The notes under the pieces are model-generated. The model was not told the DNA's origin and made no database searches. It saw only the letters and a program-made list of their open reading frames with translations. Positions 41,577 to 51,310 of a stretch of 64,000 nucleotides of DNA are shown piece after piece (position 1 is the stretch's first letter; each line of letters opens with the position of its first letter). The position numbers and the translations under genes were made by a program. The DNA is from Chlorobium sp. (GTDB lineage: Bacteria; Bacteroidota; Chlorobiia; Chlorobiales; Chlorobiaceae), in the NCBI GenBank assembly GCA_013203905.1, contig JABMPC010000056.1, positions 22,285 to 86,284 of the forward strand, written 5' to 3'.

Positions 41577-44003
41577 TCAGCTCTCTTCACTGCCTCGGCC
41601 TCCAATGAACACGCCTGAAACGAGCATCAGCAGCGCTGCGCCAAAACCCGCAAACGAAAGCATCCGGGCGCCCTCAAAGATGCTCCGGTCATACACGAAC
41701 CGCACCCGATGAGTGCCCTTGGGAACCACGACCCCGCGAAGCAGTCCGTTGACCCGTTCCACCTCCACAGGCCGACCGTCAATATCGGCCTTCCACCTGA
41801 GAGGATAGAACACTTCACTCTGAACCAGCAGGGCCTCCCCGGGCGCGGAGAGTTCAATGAGCGCTGATTCGCTGTCTCGCTCGCTCTTCATGATGATGGC
41901 GGGAGAAAATATTTTTCCGGCAAGAGGAGATGAATCTTCCACATAGGCCACCTCGCCCCCCTGACCTTCCAGCAGGCTGAAGAGCTCCCTGTCATCAGCA
42001 ACACCCACGGCCCGACTGGCCGTCCACTCTCTCGGCATTGCTCCTTCAAGCCTGTAGATCCAGGTTTTTTGAGCACCCCCGATAAGCTGAAGATCGCCGG
42101 TTTTCACAAGAGTCAGCGAGGGATGCTCCACCGGGGCGGCGGTCAGCACGAAACCTACATTCAGGATCCTCAGCACCCCGAGGGAGGCAAGGTTCCCTGT
42201 GCCGGCCAGAAACTGCTCATAGCGGGCCAGCTTTGCCGGATGATATCCGCCCACAGACTCAATGCCCAAAATCGCAAACTTGTTCTCACTGAACAGGGGA
42301 CCAGCCGGGTAGATACGCATCGGTTTCTCCTGCCGGGCAAGCCACAAGGTCACTTCATCGGGCTGCAGCGCCGGCCTGAAACTTTCAGCGCTGACAAGCG
42401 AGGCGCTCCGCAGTGAGGATGCCGGAGGAGAAACAATCTGAACGCTGCAGAATGCAAGATCAGCAAGCGCCGCCGCAAGAAGCAGATGGATTGCGAAGTG
42501 GAACGGGATAAGCTTTTTGATTCCAAGCCACAGAAGCCCCGCTGCAATGGCAAGAAAAAGTGCAGCAAGAAGGACCCCTTTCTCAATCAGCTCCCAGCGC
42601 ACCCTGTTGACCATCCAGACAAGATCAAAACTCCCGGCCGACGGGGGCGGAAAAAGCGAGCGGAAGAAATTCTCACCCCCACCGCCGGCACTGAGCATCA
42701 GCATCAGTACCAGTAGCAGGGCAAAAGCCAATGAAGCCCATCGAAGGGGTTTGTGAAGTACTTCGGGACGGCGGGCATTGAGCAAAACACCGGCACCATG
42801 CGCCGCCAGTGCTGCGGCAACCGTATAAAACATGATGAGGGCCATGGAAGGGACCCTGAAGCGGCTGAAAAATGGCGCTGCATGATAAAAAAGATCGAAC
42901 ACGGGAGAAAAGAACCGTCCGAAAGAGAGTAGCACCGAGAGAAGCGCAGCGAAAAGAAAGAGACGGCCAAGAATTTCCCGCCTCAACGACCATCCCCCCT
43001 GGAGTGCCAGCAGCAGCACGATGATACCGGTATAGTGGGGATAATCCGTAAACGGCATGAACCCCCAGTAGGTTATTCCTCCAAACCCGAACATGCCGGG
43101 CAGAAGGAGGGTGGAAAATTCAATGGGGTGCATTGACCAAAGGGTTGCATACTCCCAGGCAGAGCCCCCGCCACCCGGCGCCATTCCCCGAACTGACCAG
43201 GGGGCATAACCTGATGCGGGCAGCCAGATGGCAGCCGATATCAGCAGCGCACAAAGGGAAGCCACAACCAGCAGTCCCCAGCGGGCAGCAAGACGGCGCA
43301 TCGGGAGACGGCCGGAAAACGAGAGAAAGACGACAAGCAGCAGCATGAACAGCCAGGAGTACCAGGCAATCTGCACATGTGAGCGCTGCAACTGGAGCCC
43401 TGCCAGAATGGCAAGCATGCCGGCGTCCTGAAGCCGGCCTCTCTCCATAAGCCGCATGGCGGCCCAAAGAAGCCACGGGAGATATGCCGCCGTCATCAGC
43501 TGACTCCCATGGCCATGCACCAGCATAGCAGTCATCGCCGGATTGAGTATGAAAACCGCACCTCCGAACCATGCCGCTGAAGCCGCTACTGACTGGTGAC
43601 GGAGAAAGAGATACATCCCCACCCCGCCGAACAGAAGATGGATCAACTGCAGGAGCATACCTCCCGGATGAAGAAAAGCGATCGCGGCATTGGGAAAATA
43701 GAGCCCGCTCAGATAGCTGAAAGCCTCTACCGTCGGCATCCCCGAGAATACCCATGGCTGCCAGAGGGGATAACGGCCCGAAGCATGCTGAAGCTGCTGA
43801 AGGGCAGTATCAAGAGCGGCAGGCACAAGAGCGTCAGGCGCACCGGGAACCATGGCCCGAAAAACAACCGGATAGTAAACCGCCGCCAGCAGCAGAGCGT
43901 AACCTGCGGCAACAAGCAACAATGAAAACACCCTGCTCTTATTCAGCACCACTACTCCCTCGAAAACATCATTATGAAAAAACGAAAACAGCCCAACCCT
44001 CAC
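41577..44003 (-). CDS. YfhO-family polytopic membrane protein
   Basis: 808 aa. About 12 or more membrane segments fill residues 20-520; a soluble C-terminal domain of about 250 residues follows, then a final membrane segment before the end. YfhO proteins are GT-C-like and linked to glycosylation of cell-wall or lipid-bound polymers. The GTG at 44003 overlaps the flippase stop (GTGA) and has AGGA 5 nt upstream. A second GTG at 43949 also has a good GGGAG site and would remove 18 residues. Confidence 0.82.
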   Translation of the reverse strand: MRVGLFSFFHNDVFEGVVVLNKSRVFSLLLVAAGYALLLAAVYYPVVFRAMVPGAPDALVPAALDTALQQLQHASGRYPLWQPWVFSGMPTVEAFSYLSGLYFPNAAIAFLHPGGMLLQLIHLLFGGVGMYLFLRHQSVAASAAWFGGAVFILNPAMTAMLVHGHGSQLMTAAYLPWLLWAAMRLMERGRLQDAGMLAILAGLQLQRSHVQIAWYSWLFMLLLVVFLSFSGRLPMRRLAARWGLLVVASLCALLISAAIWLPASGYAPWSVRGMAPGGGGSAWEYATLWSMHPIEFSTLLLPGMFGFGGITYWGFMPFTDYPHYTGIIVLLLALQGGWSLRREILGRLFLFAALLSVLLSFGRFFSPVFDLFYHAAPFFSRFRVPSMALIMFYTVAAALAAHGAGVLLNARRPEVLHKPLRWASLAFALLLVLMLMLSAGGGGENFFRSLFPPPSAGSFDLVWMVNRVRWELIEKGVLLAALFLAIAAGLLWLGIKKLIPFHFAIHLLLAAALADLAFCSVQIVSPPASSLRSASLVSAESFRPALQPDEVTLWLARQEKPMRIYPAGPLFSENKFAILGIESVGGYHPAKLARYEQFLAGTGNLASLGVLRILNVGFVLTAAPVEHPSLTLVKTGDLQLIGGAQKTWIYRLEGAMPREWTASRAVGVADDRELFSLLEGQGGEVAYVEDSSPLAGKIFSPAIIMKSERDSESALIELSAPGEALLVQSEVFYPLRWKADIDGRPVEVERVNGLLRGVVVPKGTHRVRFVYDRSIFEGARMLSFAGFGAALLMLVSGVFIGGRGSEES

Positions 44004-45487
44004 CGTTTCCTGCCGATTAAGCCCCTGACATGTAAAATAATCTCCCGCTCATCCTCTTCCAACCCGAGCAGAAGCAAAAACACCGCATACAACAGTCCGA
44101 GAACACAGAGGGCCGCTGCGGGCAAAAGAGCCCCCGGCAGAGTAAAAAACGCAGGGGGAAGAAAAAAGAACCCGAGAGCGCTGCCGGCGCCGGCAACCAG
44201 GGGCTTGAAAAGCGCCCTGGAAAAGGGGTGCAGCCCAAGCAATGAACGAACCTCCAGCAGCCGCGCAGCGGAGAGCGCAAGAAAAAGCAGCACAGAGGCC
44301 AGAGCGGCCCCCTCAATGCCCATCCGGGGAATCAGAAGCAGATTCAAAAGCACCTGCAGCAAAAGCGCGACTGCAGCATTCATGAGGCTGAGTCGTGCAT
44401 GGCCGGTCATGGCAAGCAGGGTTGCCGCCATCCCGAAAAAAGCCTGCAACAGCGCTGCGCCCGAAAGCAGCACCAGCACCGGAGCCGCCTTCGGAAAAGA
44501 GCTTCCGAACACAGCCAGCACCGGGCCGGGAAGCAGAGCGAACAGCAGCAGCAGAGGAACAACCAGCGTCAGAATCCACCTGCTCAGAAGCCGGTAGATA
44601 TGCCCCGCCTCCTCCATCCTGCCAGCCGCATGCAGCTCAGCAAAAACAGGGGCGGCCATTCCGGCAAAGGCGACCAGCACCGCGCGGATAAGGCCGGCTG
44701 TTCGTGCCGCAGGATGGTAGAGGCCAACAGTTGCCGGATCCGTCAACATCCCAAGCATCATCACATCAAGCCAGTGCATGCTCATACTGATCAACGATAC
44801 CGCCATGAAGGGCAGGGCATAGAAAAGCACTGGACGCTCAACTGCGCCATTCCACCCCACCCCCGGAAGCATGCCGGCAACAGGAGCAAGGCGCGGGCGT
44901 ATCCAGAAATATGAGATCGCAGCCGACAGCCCGAAGGGAAACAGAAGTGCAGCCTCACCGCCAAAAACCAGATAAAACAAAAGGGTAAAGAGCAGAAGGA
45001 GAAGCGGATTAAGGACCTGTGTAGCAATAATTTTGGGACGGATATTGCCACACGCCTGCATAGCATTGCCGTAAAGCATTGAGGCAACATTGAAGGGAAT
45101 GGCCGCGGCGTAACAGGCAACTGCGAGATGCAGCAGACGGCCGCCGTGAAGTAGCGAGGCCACCGGAGCGGCAAAGAGCTCGAGAAGCAGAAAAATGGCG
45201 AGCGAAAGCCAGAACGCCATCTTCACCACAGAGCCTATCACCTCCGTCCGCTTTAGGGGGTCATGGCGGGCTGCCGGGACGAAACGAAGAAGCGCCGAAT
45301 CAAGCCCCGCCATTGCTGCCACCTCAGCAATTTGCACCACGGCTATGGCAAGCGCATAGGTACCGAGAGCATCAGCACCGAGCAGCCGTGCAACCACAAG
45401 GCTGTAAAGAAACCGCGCCACCTGGCCGACAAAAAAACCGCCAAAAGAGAACCCTGCACCGGCAGCTATCGAGAAATTACGGTTCAT
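44000..45487 (-). CDS. Polysaccharide/lipid-linked oligosaccharide flippase (Wzx-like)
   Basis: 495 aa with about 14 hydrophobic segments, MOP/MATE superfamily polysaccharide transporter. The N-terminal ARFLYSLVVARLLGADALGTYALA block is the family hallmark. It should move undecaprenyl-linked glycans across the inner membrane. Its start overlaps the preceding glycosyltransferase stop by 4 nt (ATGA). Confidence 0.85.
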   Translation of the reverse strand: MNRNFSIAAGAGFSFGGFFVGQVARFLYSLVVARLLGADALGTYALAIAVVQIAEVAAMAGLDSALLRFVPAARHDPLKRTEVIGSVVKMAFWLSLAIFLLLELFAAPVASLLHGGRLLHLAVACYAAAIPFNVASMLYGNAMQACGNIRPKIIATQVLNPLLLLLFTLLFYLVFGGEAALLFPFGLSAAISYFWIRPRLAPVAGMLPGVGWNGAVERPVLFYALPFMAVSLISMSMHWLDVMMLGMLTDPATVGLYHPAARTAGLIRAVLVAFAGMAAPVFAELHAAGRMEEAGHIYRLLSRWILTLVVPLLLLFALLPGPVLAVFGSSFPKAAPVLVLLSGAALLQAFFGMAATLLAMTGHARLSLMNAAVALLLQVLLNLLLIPRMGIEGAALASVLLFLALSAARLLEVRSLLGLHPFSRALFKPLVAGAGSALGFFFLPPAFFTLPGALLPAAALCVLGLLYAVFLLLLGLEEDEREIILHVRGLIGRKR

Positions 45488-46626
45488 TCTCCCTCCTCCT
45501 GCAATGCCAGAAGAAGCTCAGCAACCATTGCAGAAGCAAGAGCGTCCCAGCTATGCTGCCGGGCGAACTCCCTCCGCCCATCCTCCCTTCTGTCGGCAAG
45601 GGCTTCAGGCACCATTCTCACAAACTCCTCTTCCGTATCGGCTACTGCCACAACAGTGCGCGCCCTGTCAACAGCTTCGCAGTAGTTCATTGCAAGCACC
45701 GGAACTCCGGCAGCGGCATATTCATACAGTTTGTTGGGATTCGAAGCCCGTTTGAGCGGGCTCCGCTGCATCGGCATGAGAGCAAGAGAAAAATGCTGTA
45801 CCCACCGGGGAACCTCGTCATAGGGCACCAGCCCGCAGTAACGGACATTGGGAAGTGCACGGAGCTCCCGCTGCCCTTCCCACCAGCCGTGCTCATAGGC
45901 CGGACCAACCAGCACAATGGTGTGCTCAGACCACCGCTCGGCCAGACGAACCAGCAGCGGCACATCAAGCCAGTCCATTGCCCCAAGATACCCCAGAACC
46001 TCTCCGCCAGCTTCACGAAGCGGCAAGGGAACCTCGCGGTGCAGAGCGGCAAACCGTTCATACTCAACCCCGTTGCCGAGAGGAACCACCCGAACGGTCG
46101 GCGGCGGTGCGATGGCCTCACTCAACACACTGCTGACGCTGAACATCAGTTGCGCCCGCCGCAGCCACGCAGCACGGTACCCTGCAAGCCAGAGCGGCGA
46201 ACCGGGAAACGCCAGATGGTCGTCATTGGCATCGTAAAAGTGAAGCCGTGCCGGTAAACGGGCGGCAACCGGCCCCCAGTAAATGTTGCTGAGGCCTATT
46301 ATCCGGTTGCGCCCGGAAAAGCCGAGCACCATGGTCCACAACAGCATCACGACCACTCCGGGAATCCCCAGAAGAAACCGGACTGCAGGAATATTGAGGA
46401 GGCGGCCGAAAGCGAAGGGAACCCGCTTCAGGAAAGGAATGGTCACCACAAGCACCCTGCCACGGCGAACCGGCACAAAGTGATGTTTGCGACCCAAAGT
46501 CAATGGCTCGATAAAAAGAATATCCCAGCTGCCAGGAAAACGGGCGAGAAGGCGCTGCTTGCGGGTGGAAAGAAAATCCCACTGCACCTCCGAAAACCAC
46601 ACCAGCCGATGCTTACTCTGCGGCAT
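45484..46626 (-). CDS. Glycosyltransferase family 1/4 (TuaH-like)
   Basis: 380 aa from the ATG at 46626, which has GGGGAGG 6 nt upstream. This start overlaps the methyltransferase end by 14 nt. GT-B fold: LGYLGAMDWLD (start of the nucleotide-sugar domain, about 215-225) and the conserved ASNPNKLYEYAAAGVPVLA near 290-308. Builds a surface glycan; the sugar is unknown. Confidence 0.82.
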   Translation of the reverse strand: MPQSKHRLVWFSEVQWDFLSTRKQRLLARFPGSWDILFIEPLTLGRKHHFVPVRRGRVLVVTIPFLKRVPFAFGRLLNIPAVRFLLGIPGVVVMLLWTMVLGFSGRNRIIGLSNIYWGPVAARLPARLHFYDANDDHLAFPGSPLWLAGYRAAWLRRAQLMFSVSSVLSEAIAPPPTVRVVPLGNGVEYERFAALHREVPLPLREAGGEVLGYLGAMDWLDVPLLVRLAERWSEHTIVLVGPAYEHGWWEGQRELRALPNVRYCGLVPYDEVPRWVQHFSLALMPMQRSPLKRASNPNKLYEYAAAGVPVLAMNYCEAVDRARTVVAVADTEEEFVRMVPEALADRREDGRREFARQHSWDALASAMVAELLLALQEEGE

Positions 46627-47197
46627 CACTACCTCCCCTCTTAACCGACAACTCATAAATCTGCACCTTTTCAAACAGGAGCCGGAGAAAAGGCTTCACC
46701 CCGCTCAAGTAAAACAACGGACGGCGGATTCGGAACCGTGCACTTCTCTGCACCCTGAAGCCCGCCCTCCCGAAAAGTGCACGAGCCTCACTCTCCCCCA
46801 TCTCATGAAAATGATCCGGGCTCCGGAGCATAGCCGGACGGCTGAGCGGCATGGAAACAAAGAGCCGCGCATCCTCCCCCCTCATAACCTTGCGCACCTC
46901 AAGAAGCAGATGGAGTGGATTGTAGAGATGCTCAAGCACCTCCATGGCAGACACTACGCCGTATGACCCCTGAAGAGGCTCAACATCAAGATCACTATCG
47001 CTGTTGACGAACCGGCACCCGAACAGTTCCTCCATCATTCCCGTCAAAGGGGTCCGCTCCCCGAGATCGAGCCCACCCTCAATCAATCGGCCTGCATTCC
47101 CGGATGCGGCCATAAAGGCAATGCTCTTCTGCCAGCGTAGGGTGTGCGCCGCTTCTTTGAGATAGTCACCATCAACAGCATTTCTGTAACCGCTCAT
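46613..47197 (-). CDS. Class I SAM-dependent methyltransferase
   Basis: 194 aa. Rossmann-type methyltransferase. Motif I reads GLDLGERTPLT (about 42-52), which is less Gly-rich than usual. SAMEVLEHLYNP (about 83-94) is the typical post-core motif of the Methyltransf_11 type. It probably methylates a sugar or lipid of the glycan. Overlaps both neighbours by a few bases. Confidence 0.75.
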   Translation of the reverse strand: MSGYRNAVDGDYLKEAAHTLRWQKSIAFMAASGNAGRLIEGGLDLGERTPLTGMMEELFGCRFVNSDSDLDVEPLQGSYGVVSAMEVLEHLYNPLHLLLEVRKVMRGEDARLFVSMPLSRPAMLRSPDHFHEMGESEARALFGRAGFRVQRSARFRIRRPLFYLSGVKPFLRLLFEKVQIYELSVKRGGSDAAE

Positions 47198-48039
47198 ACC
47201 CCCTCCCGGCGAAATACCGAAAAAAACATACCCATAGCCGCCGGCACCAGACGAAACGGCAGCAAAAACAGAAAAAGCGGCACAGAGAATGCAAGCCCAT
47301 GCTTCCGGAGCAGGCGAACGGTTGAGGCAGTTCGTAGCCAGAGCTTTTGCAGAAGCCTTCCCTCAAACCCCCCCGACACCCGGTGCCACACCCTGGAGGA
47401 GGGAACGAACACAACTCGGAACCCCATCGCCTGAAGTCGAAGAGAAAGGTCCACATCCTCCCCGTACATACCGAACGATTCGTCAAAGCCACCCAGAGCC
47501 CTGAAGACGGACACCCGCAGCCCGACACAGCACCCAGTCGCATATCCAGTCGTACCGGGCCGGCTGAACCGGAGGTCGTCATGGTGACGCAGCCCCACAT
47601 GACGCACAAGGCCCGAACGAAGGCTCACCTCCCCGCCTGCATACCATAGCACTGAAGGATATGCCATATAGAAAATTTTCGGCACAGCGGCCCCTGCTCC
47701 GCTCTGACTGCGAAGAACCGTAAGCAGCGGAAGTGCGAACCCGGGATCTACTACTGTATCATTGTTCAGAAACAGCACCTCCTCCGCCCCCATCTCCTCG
47801 GCACGCCGGAACCCGGCGTTGTTGCCGCCTGCATATCCGAGATTGAAAGGGAGCTCCAGAATCTCCGTTCCGGGAAACTCCCTGCGGATACGGCCGACCG
47901 AACCGTCAGACGAGCCGTTGTCGACCACCAGAACACGAAACGGGGTTGCCGCCGCTGCAGACTCAAGCGAATGGAGGCACCGGAGGGTATCGTCGGCGCC
48001 GTTCCAGTTCAGCACGACCACAACGAGCCCCCCCGTCAT
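47194..48039 (-). CDS. Glycosyltransferase family 2
   Basis: 281 aa, GT-A fold. VVVLNWNGADDTLRCL at the start, VVDNGSSDGS (about 36-45), LPFNLGYAGGNNAGF, and the metal-binding region FLNNDTVVDPGF (about 92-103). GGFDESFGMYGEDVDL is the usual acceptor-site block. This type is often a rhamnosyltransferase. Four-nt overlaps on both sides. Confidence 0.88.
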   Translation of the reverse strand: MTGGLVVVVLNWNGADDTLRCLHSLESAAAATPFRVLVVDNGSSDGSVGRIRREFPGTEILELPFNLGYAGGNNAGFRRAEEMGAEEVLFLNNDTVVDPGFALPLLTVLRSQSGAGAAVPKIFYMAYPSVLWYAGGEVSLRSGLVRHVGLRHHDDLRFSRPGTTGYATGCCVGLRVSVFRALGGFDESFGMYGEDVDLSLRLQAMGFRVVFVPSSRVWHRVSGGFEGRLLQKLWLRTASTVRLLRKHGLAFSVPLFLFLLPFRLVPAAMGMFFSVFRREGV

Positions 48040-49160
48040 TCCTCACCTCCCGCAAGCCGACGGAGAAAGGCTCCCGCCCGGGAACCGAATTCCTGCCACC
48101 CCTCAGCCGCCGCTCCCTCTCCTTCAGCCGCCGCTCCCTCCTCCCGCTCCCTCTGAAGCAGTTCCGTGATAGCGTCAGCAATGGCAGGGGCGGAACACTT
48201 CGACGCAACCACCCCTCTCGTGCGGGAGGAAACAGCATCAGGCAGCGAACCGGCAGGCGTAACAACAAGAGGAACACCGTAGCCTTTGGCAAGCTCTGCA
48301 ACGCCCGACTGGGTCGCGCTCCTGTATGGCAGCACGCAGCAGTCTGCTGCAGCAAAAAGAATGGCCGTACGCTCCGCCGACACAAAACCGGGAAGAAAGA
48401 GCACCCTGTCACTGACGCCAAGCCTTTCAGCCAGCGACCGATAGCCGTCGGGATCTTCATAAAACTCTCCCGCCACCACAAGACGCACTGAAGGAACAGA
48501 GGATTGAATCTCCTCGAGAGCCCGCAAAAGAAGATCGAGCCCCTTGTAAGGGCGGACATATCCGAAAAACAGAAGGACCCGATCCTCCCGGCAAAGACCG
48601 AGTTCACGACGGGCACTCTCCTGCGGCGGAAGGGGCGCTTCAGGCGGATAGAGAGGATGGGTGAGCGAAAGCAGGGGAACCGAAGGCATTGCAGCCTCTG
48701 CCTCCCTTGAAACCGTGTCCGAAAGGGTGATTGCTCCATCAAGCGAACGGGCGAGCAGGAGGCGCATCATCGGCTCGAAAAAGAACGGCTCATGGGATGA
48801 CATATTGTGCAGAAGGGCAACGGTGCGGACCCCGCTCAAGCGGCGAAGCACAAAAAGGAGAGGGGCAAGAAACCCGCCCCAGTATGCAACAAGCAGTATA
48901 TCGGGTGGATTCTTTTTGAGCTCACCGGCGGCAACGAACCAGGTCAGGGGGTTGTAGAGCACAAGTGAGCCTTCAGCGGCGGGCACCGGATCAGAAAGCC
49001 TGCCATGCAGCAGAAAGCGGGGCCAGAGAGCACGGAATCCTACAACATCAACACAGCACCCATCCTCCCTCAAAACCTCAAGCAGGTGGGCGCTGAAACG
49101 GGCAATCCCACCCCTCAAAGGGGGGAAGGGGGTGACGAGGGCAATCCGCAGCACCCTCAC
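48036..49160 (-). CDS. Glycosyltransferase family 4
   Basis: 374 aa with a GTG start, GGAG 7 nt upstream. GT-B: N-terminal ALVTPFPPLRGGIARFS (about 7-23), nucleotide domain FFGYVRPYKGLDLLL (about 190-204) with the usual Arg and Lys, and GYGVPLVVTPAGSLPDAV (about 292-309). An Ala/Glu-rich repeat lies near the C-terminus (about 340-355). Starts 24 nt after ptsH. Confidence 0.85.
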   Translation of the reverse strand: MRVLRIALVTPFPPLRGGIARFSAHLLEVLREDGCCVDVVGFRALWPRFLLHGRLSDPVPAAEGSLVLYNPLTWFVAAGELKKNPPDILLVAYWGGFLAPLLFVLRRLSGVRTVALLHNMSSHEPFFFEPMMRLLLARSLDGAITLSDTVSREAEAAMPSVPLLSLTHPLYPPEAPLPPQESARRELGLCREDRVLLFFGYVRPYKGLDLLLRALEEIQSSVPSVRLVVAGEFYEDPDGYRSLAERLGVSDRVLFLPGFVSAERTAILFAAADCCVLPYRSATQSGVAELAKGYGVPLVVTPAGSLPDAVSSRTRGVVASKCSAPAIADAITELLQREREEGAAAEGEGAAAEGWQEFGSRAGAFLRRLAGGEE

Positions 49161-49184
49161 CGACCGCTCCGGACAACGGAAACA

Positions 49185-49451
49185 CTACTGCTCCCCAAAC
49201 CCCTGCTCAAAAAATTCAACAAGCTGGCGGGCAGCCTCATCAGCATCCTCACCGGTAAGTTTAAGTGTCAGTTTCGTGCCTTTCGGCGCCGCAAGGCTCA
49301 TCACACCGATAATGGACTTCGCATTGATTTCAACGCCCTGCATCTCAATAAAGAAATCGGCCTTGAAGCGCGACGCCAGCTTCACAACCGCCGCAGCCGG
49401 CCGAGTATGCAGACCGGCCCTGTTTTTAACTATAACTTCATGAACAATCAC
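49185..49451 (-). CDS. ptsH: HPr phosphocarrier protein
   Basis: 88 aa, GTG start overlapping the preceding stop (GTGA). His15 in AGLHTRPA and Ser46 in NAKSIIG fall exactly at the family positions, so both the PEP-dependent and the kinase-type regulatory phosphorylation sites are kept. No Enzyme I, HPr kinase or sugar-specific PTS gene is in the window, so a regulatory role is as likely as transport. Confidence 0.93.
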   Translation of the reverse strand: MIVHEVIVKNRAGLHTRPAAAVVKLASRFKADFFIEMQGVEINAKSIIGVMSLAAPKGTKLTLKLTGEDADEAARQLVEFFEQGFGEQ

Positions 49452-49951
49452 GGCAAAGGGTACCTGTTTTTGGTGTTGTTGGGAACGGGAAGCTTTTTGA
49501 CCATGGCCGTTTCATCACAGGCCATCAATTTGGGACAGCGGGTACAGTCCCGCCATATCTTCTGCGGAAAATACTCTTTTTCAATTTCACTGTACCCGAG
49601 ACGGGAAAAAAAATGCCGGCTGAGGGTCAGCACAAAAACCTCGGCAACCCCCTCCTCTCGAAGAACAGCTTCCGCCTTTTCCACAAGCAACCGTCCCGTA
49701 CCCTTGAGCCTCCAGCTCTCCTGAACGGCCAATGAACGGATTTCGGCAAGTGTCCGGGTATAAAAGGCAATAGCGCAGCAGCCAACAACCTCTCCGGCAT
49801 CTTCGGCTACAAAAAAATTTCTGATATTTTCAACCACAGTCTCTGGAGTTCGTTCCAGCATTAAGCCAGAACCTGCATAACCATTGATGATGAGGGAAAT
49901 CGCCTCCGCATCGGCAAGCCGCGCACTGCGTATCAAGACTTCACCCGTCAT
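49448..49951 (-). CDS. GNAT acetyltransferase, N-acetylglutamate-synthase-like
   Basis: 167 aa single GNAT domain. Acetyl-CoA loop VQESWRLKGTGRLLVEKAE (about 75-93) and LSRHFFSRLGYSEIEKEYFPQKIW (about 110-133) resemble the acetyltransferase domain of ArgA. It lacks the amino-acid-kinase part, as in short ArgA-type proteins. It may start arginine synthesis. Two nt downstream of obgE. Confidence 0.78.
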   Translation of the reverse strand: MTGEVLIRSARLADAEAISLIINGYAGSGLMLERTPETVVENIRNFFVAEDAGEVVGCCAIAFYTRTLAEIRSLAVQESWRLKGTGRLLVEKAEAVLREEGVAEVFVLTLSRHFFSRLGYSEIEKEYFPQKIWRDCTRCPKLMACDETAMVKKLPVPNNTKNRYPLP

Positions 49952-49953
49952 CT

Positions 49954-50961
49954 CTACTCCCCGTCCTCCGGCTCCAACTGCCGCTCACAAAGGGAAATCT
50001 CCCGCCAGAGTTCATCCTTGAGTTCTTTCATACCCTTGCCGGCAACACTGGACACAGCTATGAGCCTGACACCCTCGGGAGCCGCAGGCACCACGAAATC
50101 CTCGGGAGCAATATCCATTTTTGTCACCACAAGCAGCCGCGGCTTCTGCACCAGACCGTGCCCGAATTTCTCAAGCTCTGCAACAAGGGTTCCGTACTCG
50201 GCAAGAATATCAGGAGAATCCGCCGATACCAGTACTGCAAGAATTTTTGTCCGTTCAATATGGCGGAGGAACTGCAGACCCAGTCCGCGACCCTCGGCAG
50301 CGCCCTCAATAATACCGGGAATGTCGGCCATCACGAATGACTTGTACTCTTCATAGCGCACAATGCCGAGATTGGGAACCAGCGTCGTGAAGGGATAATC
50401 GGCAATTTTGGGTCGGGCGGCGCTCAGCACCGAAATAAGGGTTGACTTCCCTGCATTGGGAAATCCCACAAGCCCAACATCGGCCATCAGCTTCAACTCC
50501 ATCGCAAGCTCCAGCTCATCACCTTTCCAGCCCGGCTCGCTTCGCCTCGGAGCCTGATTGGTAGAGGTGGCAAAATGCTGGTTCCCCCGTCCCCCATGGC
50601 CACCGCGGGCAATCATAATCTCCTCGTCCGGCTTGGTAAGGTCGGCAATAATCTCCATGGTTTCCGCATTGCGAACCAGTGTTCCAATGGGAACATCAAT
50701 AACAATATCCTTCCCTTTCCGGCCAGCCTTTCGGGACCCCATGCCATGAGCGCCACGAGGAGCCAGATACTTTTTTCGGTACTTGAAATCAAGCAGCGTG
50801 GTCAGGTGGCTGTTTGTCCGGAGCCATACATTCCCGCCATCGCCGCCATCACCACCGTCAGGGCCACCCTTCGGAACATATTTCTCCCGCCGGAAACTGA
50901 CGCAGCCTCTGCCGCCCTCACCGGCCTGCACAAATACCGTTGCACTGTCTACAAATTTCAC
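49954..50961 (-). CDS. obgE: GTPase ObgE
   Basis: 335 aa with a GTG start and AGGAG 6 nt upstream. Gly-rich Obg fold (1 to about 158), G domain with GFPNAGKST, switch block [16 protein letters not shown] and TKMD. Acts in 50S assembly and the stress response. It heads the long leftward run that leads into the glycan genes. Confidence 0.97.
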   Translation of the reverse strand: MKFVDSATVFVQAGEGGRGCVSFRREKYVPKGGPDGGDGGDGGNVWLRTNSHLTTLLDFKYRKKYLAPRGAHGMGSRKAGRKGKDIVIDVPIGTLVRNAETMEIIADLTKPDEEIMIARGGHGGRGNQHFATSTNQAPRRSEPGWKGDELELAMELKLMADVGLVGFPNAGKSTLISVLSAARPKIADYPFTTLVPNLGIVRYEEYKSFVMADIPGIIEGAAEGRGLGLQFLRHIERTKILAVLVSADSPDILAEYGTLVAELEKFGHGLVQKPRLLVVTKMDIAPEDFVVPAAPEGVRLIAVSSVAGKGMKELKDELWREISLCERQLEPEDGE

Positions 50962-50977
50962 TGGGGACTCCTGACTG

Positions 50978-51006
50978 TTGAAATAATCCTATGCTTTGCC
51001 TATACT
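50978..51006 (+). promoter_or_regulatory. Probable sigma-70-type promoter for xseB
   Basis: TTGAAA (50978-50983), a 17-nt spacer, TATACT (51001-51006), 39 nt before the xseB ATG. Between it and the start lies a 10-nt direct repeat, CCACTAACCA, at 51022-51031 and 51036-51045. Confidence 0.7.
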
Positions 51007-51045
51007 TTAAAAACTCGAAGTCCACTAACCAGAGACCACTAACCA

Positions 51046-51303
51046 ATGGCAGAAGCCAGCGCCGCACCACCCTCCATCGAAACGCTTATCTCCCGTCTTG
51101 AAGAGATAACCCTCACAATGGAAACCCCGGAAACAGGTCTTGAAGGCTCAATTGCTCTCTACGAAGAGGGACTTTCCATAGCCGAACAGTGCAAAAAAAG
51201 GTTGCAGGAGGCCAAGAAAAAAATTGAGGTCATCAACAGCAGTGCGCAAAAAGACAAACCTGCCCCCGACAGGGTTCAGGACCTTTTTACCCCCGGGAGC
51301 TGA
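51046..51303 (+). CDS. xseB: Exodeoxyribonuclease VII small subunit
   Basis: 85 aa helical protein. Family pattern: LISRLEEITLTMETPETGLEGSI-like block (about 11-33), YEEGLSIAEQCKKRLQEAKKKIE (about 40-62). Partner of XseA in single-strand DNA degradation; xseA is not in the window. Single rightward gene between obgE and gatB. Confidence 0.92.
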   Translation: MAEASAAPPSIETLISRLEEITLTMETPETGLEGSIALYEEGLSIAEQCKKRLQEAKKKIEVINSSAQKDKPAPDRVQDLFTPGS

Positions 51304-51310
51304 GCCGAAC

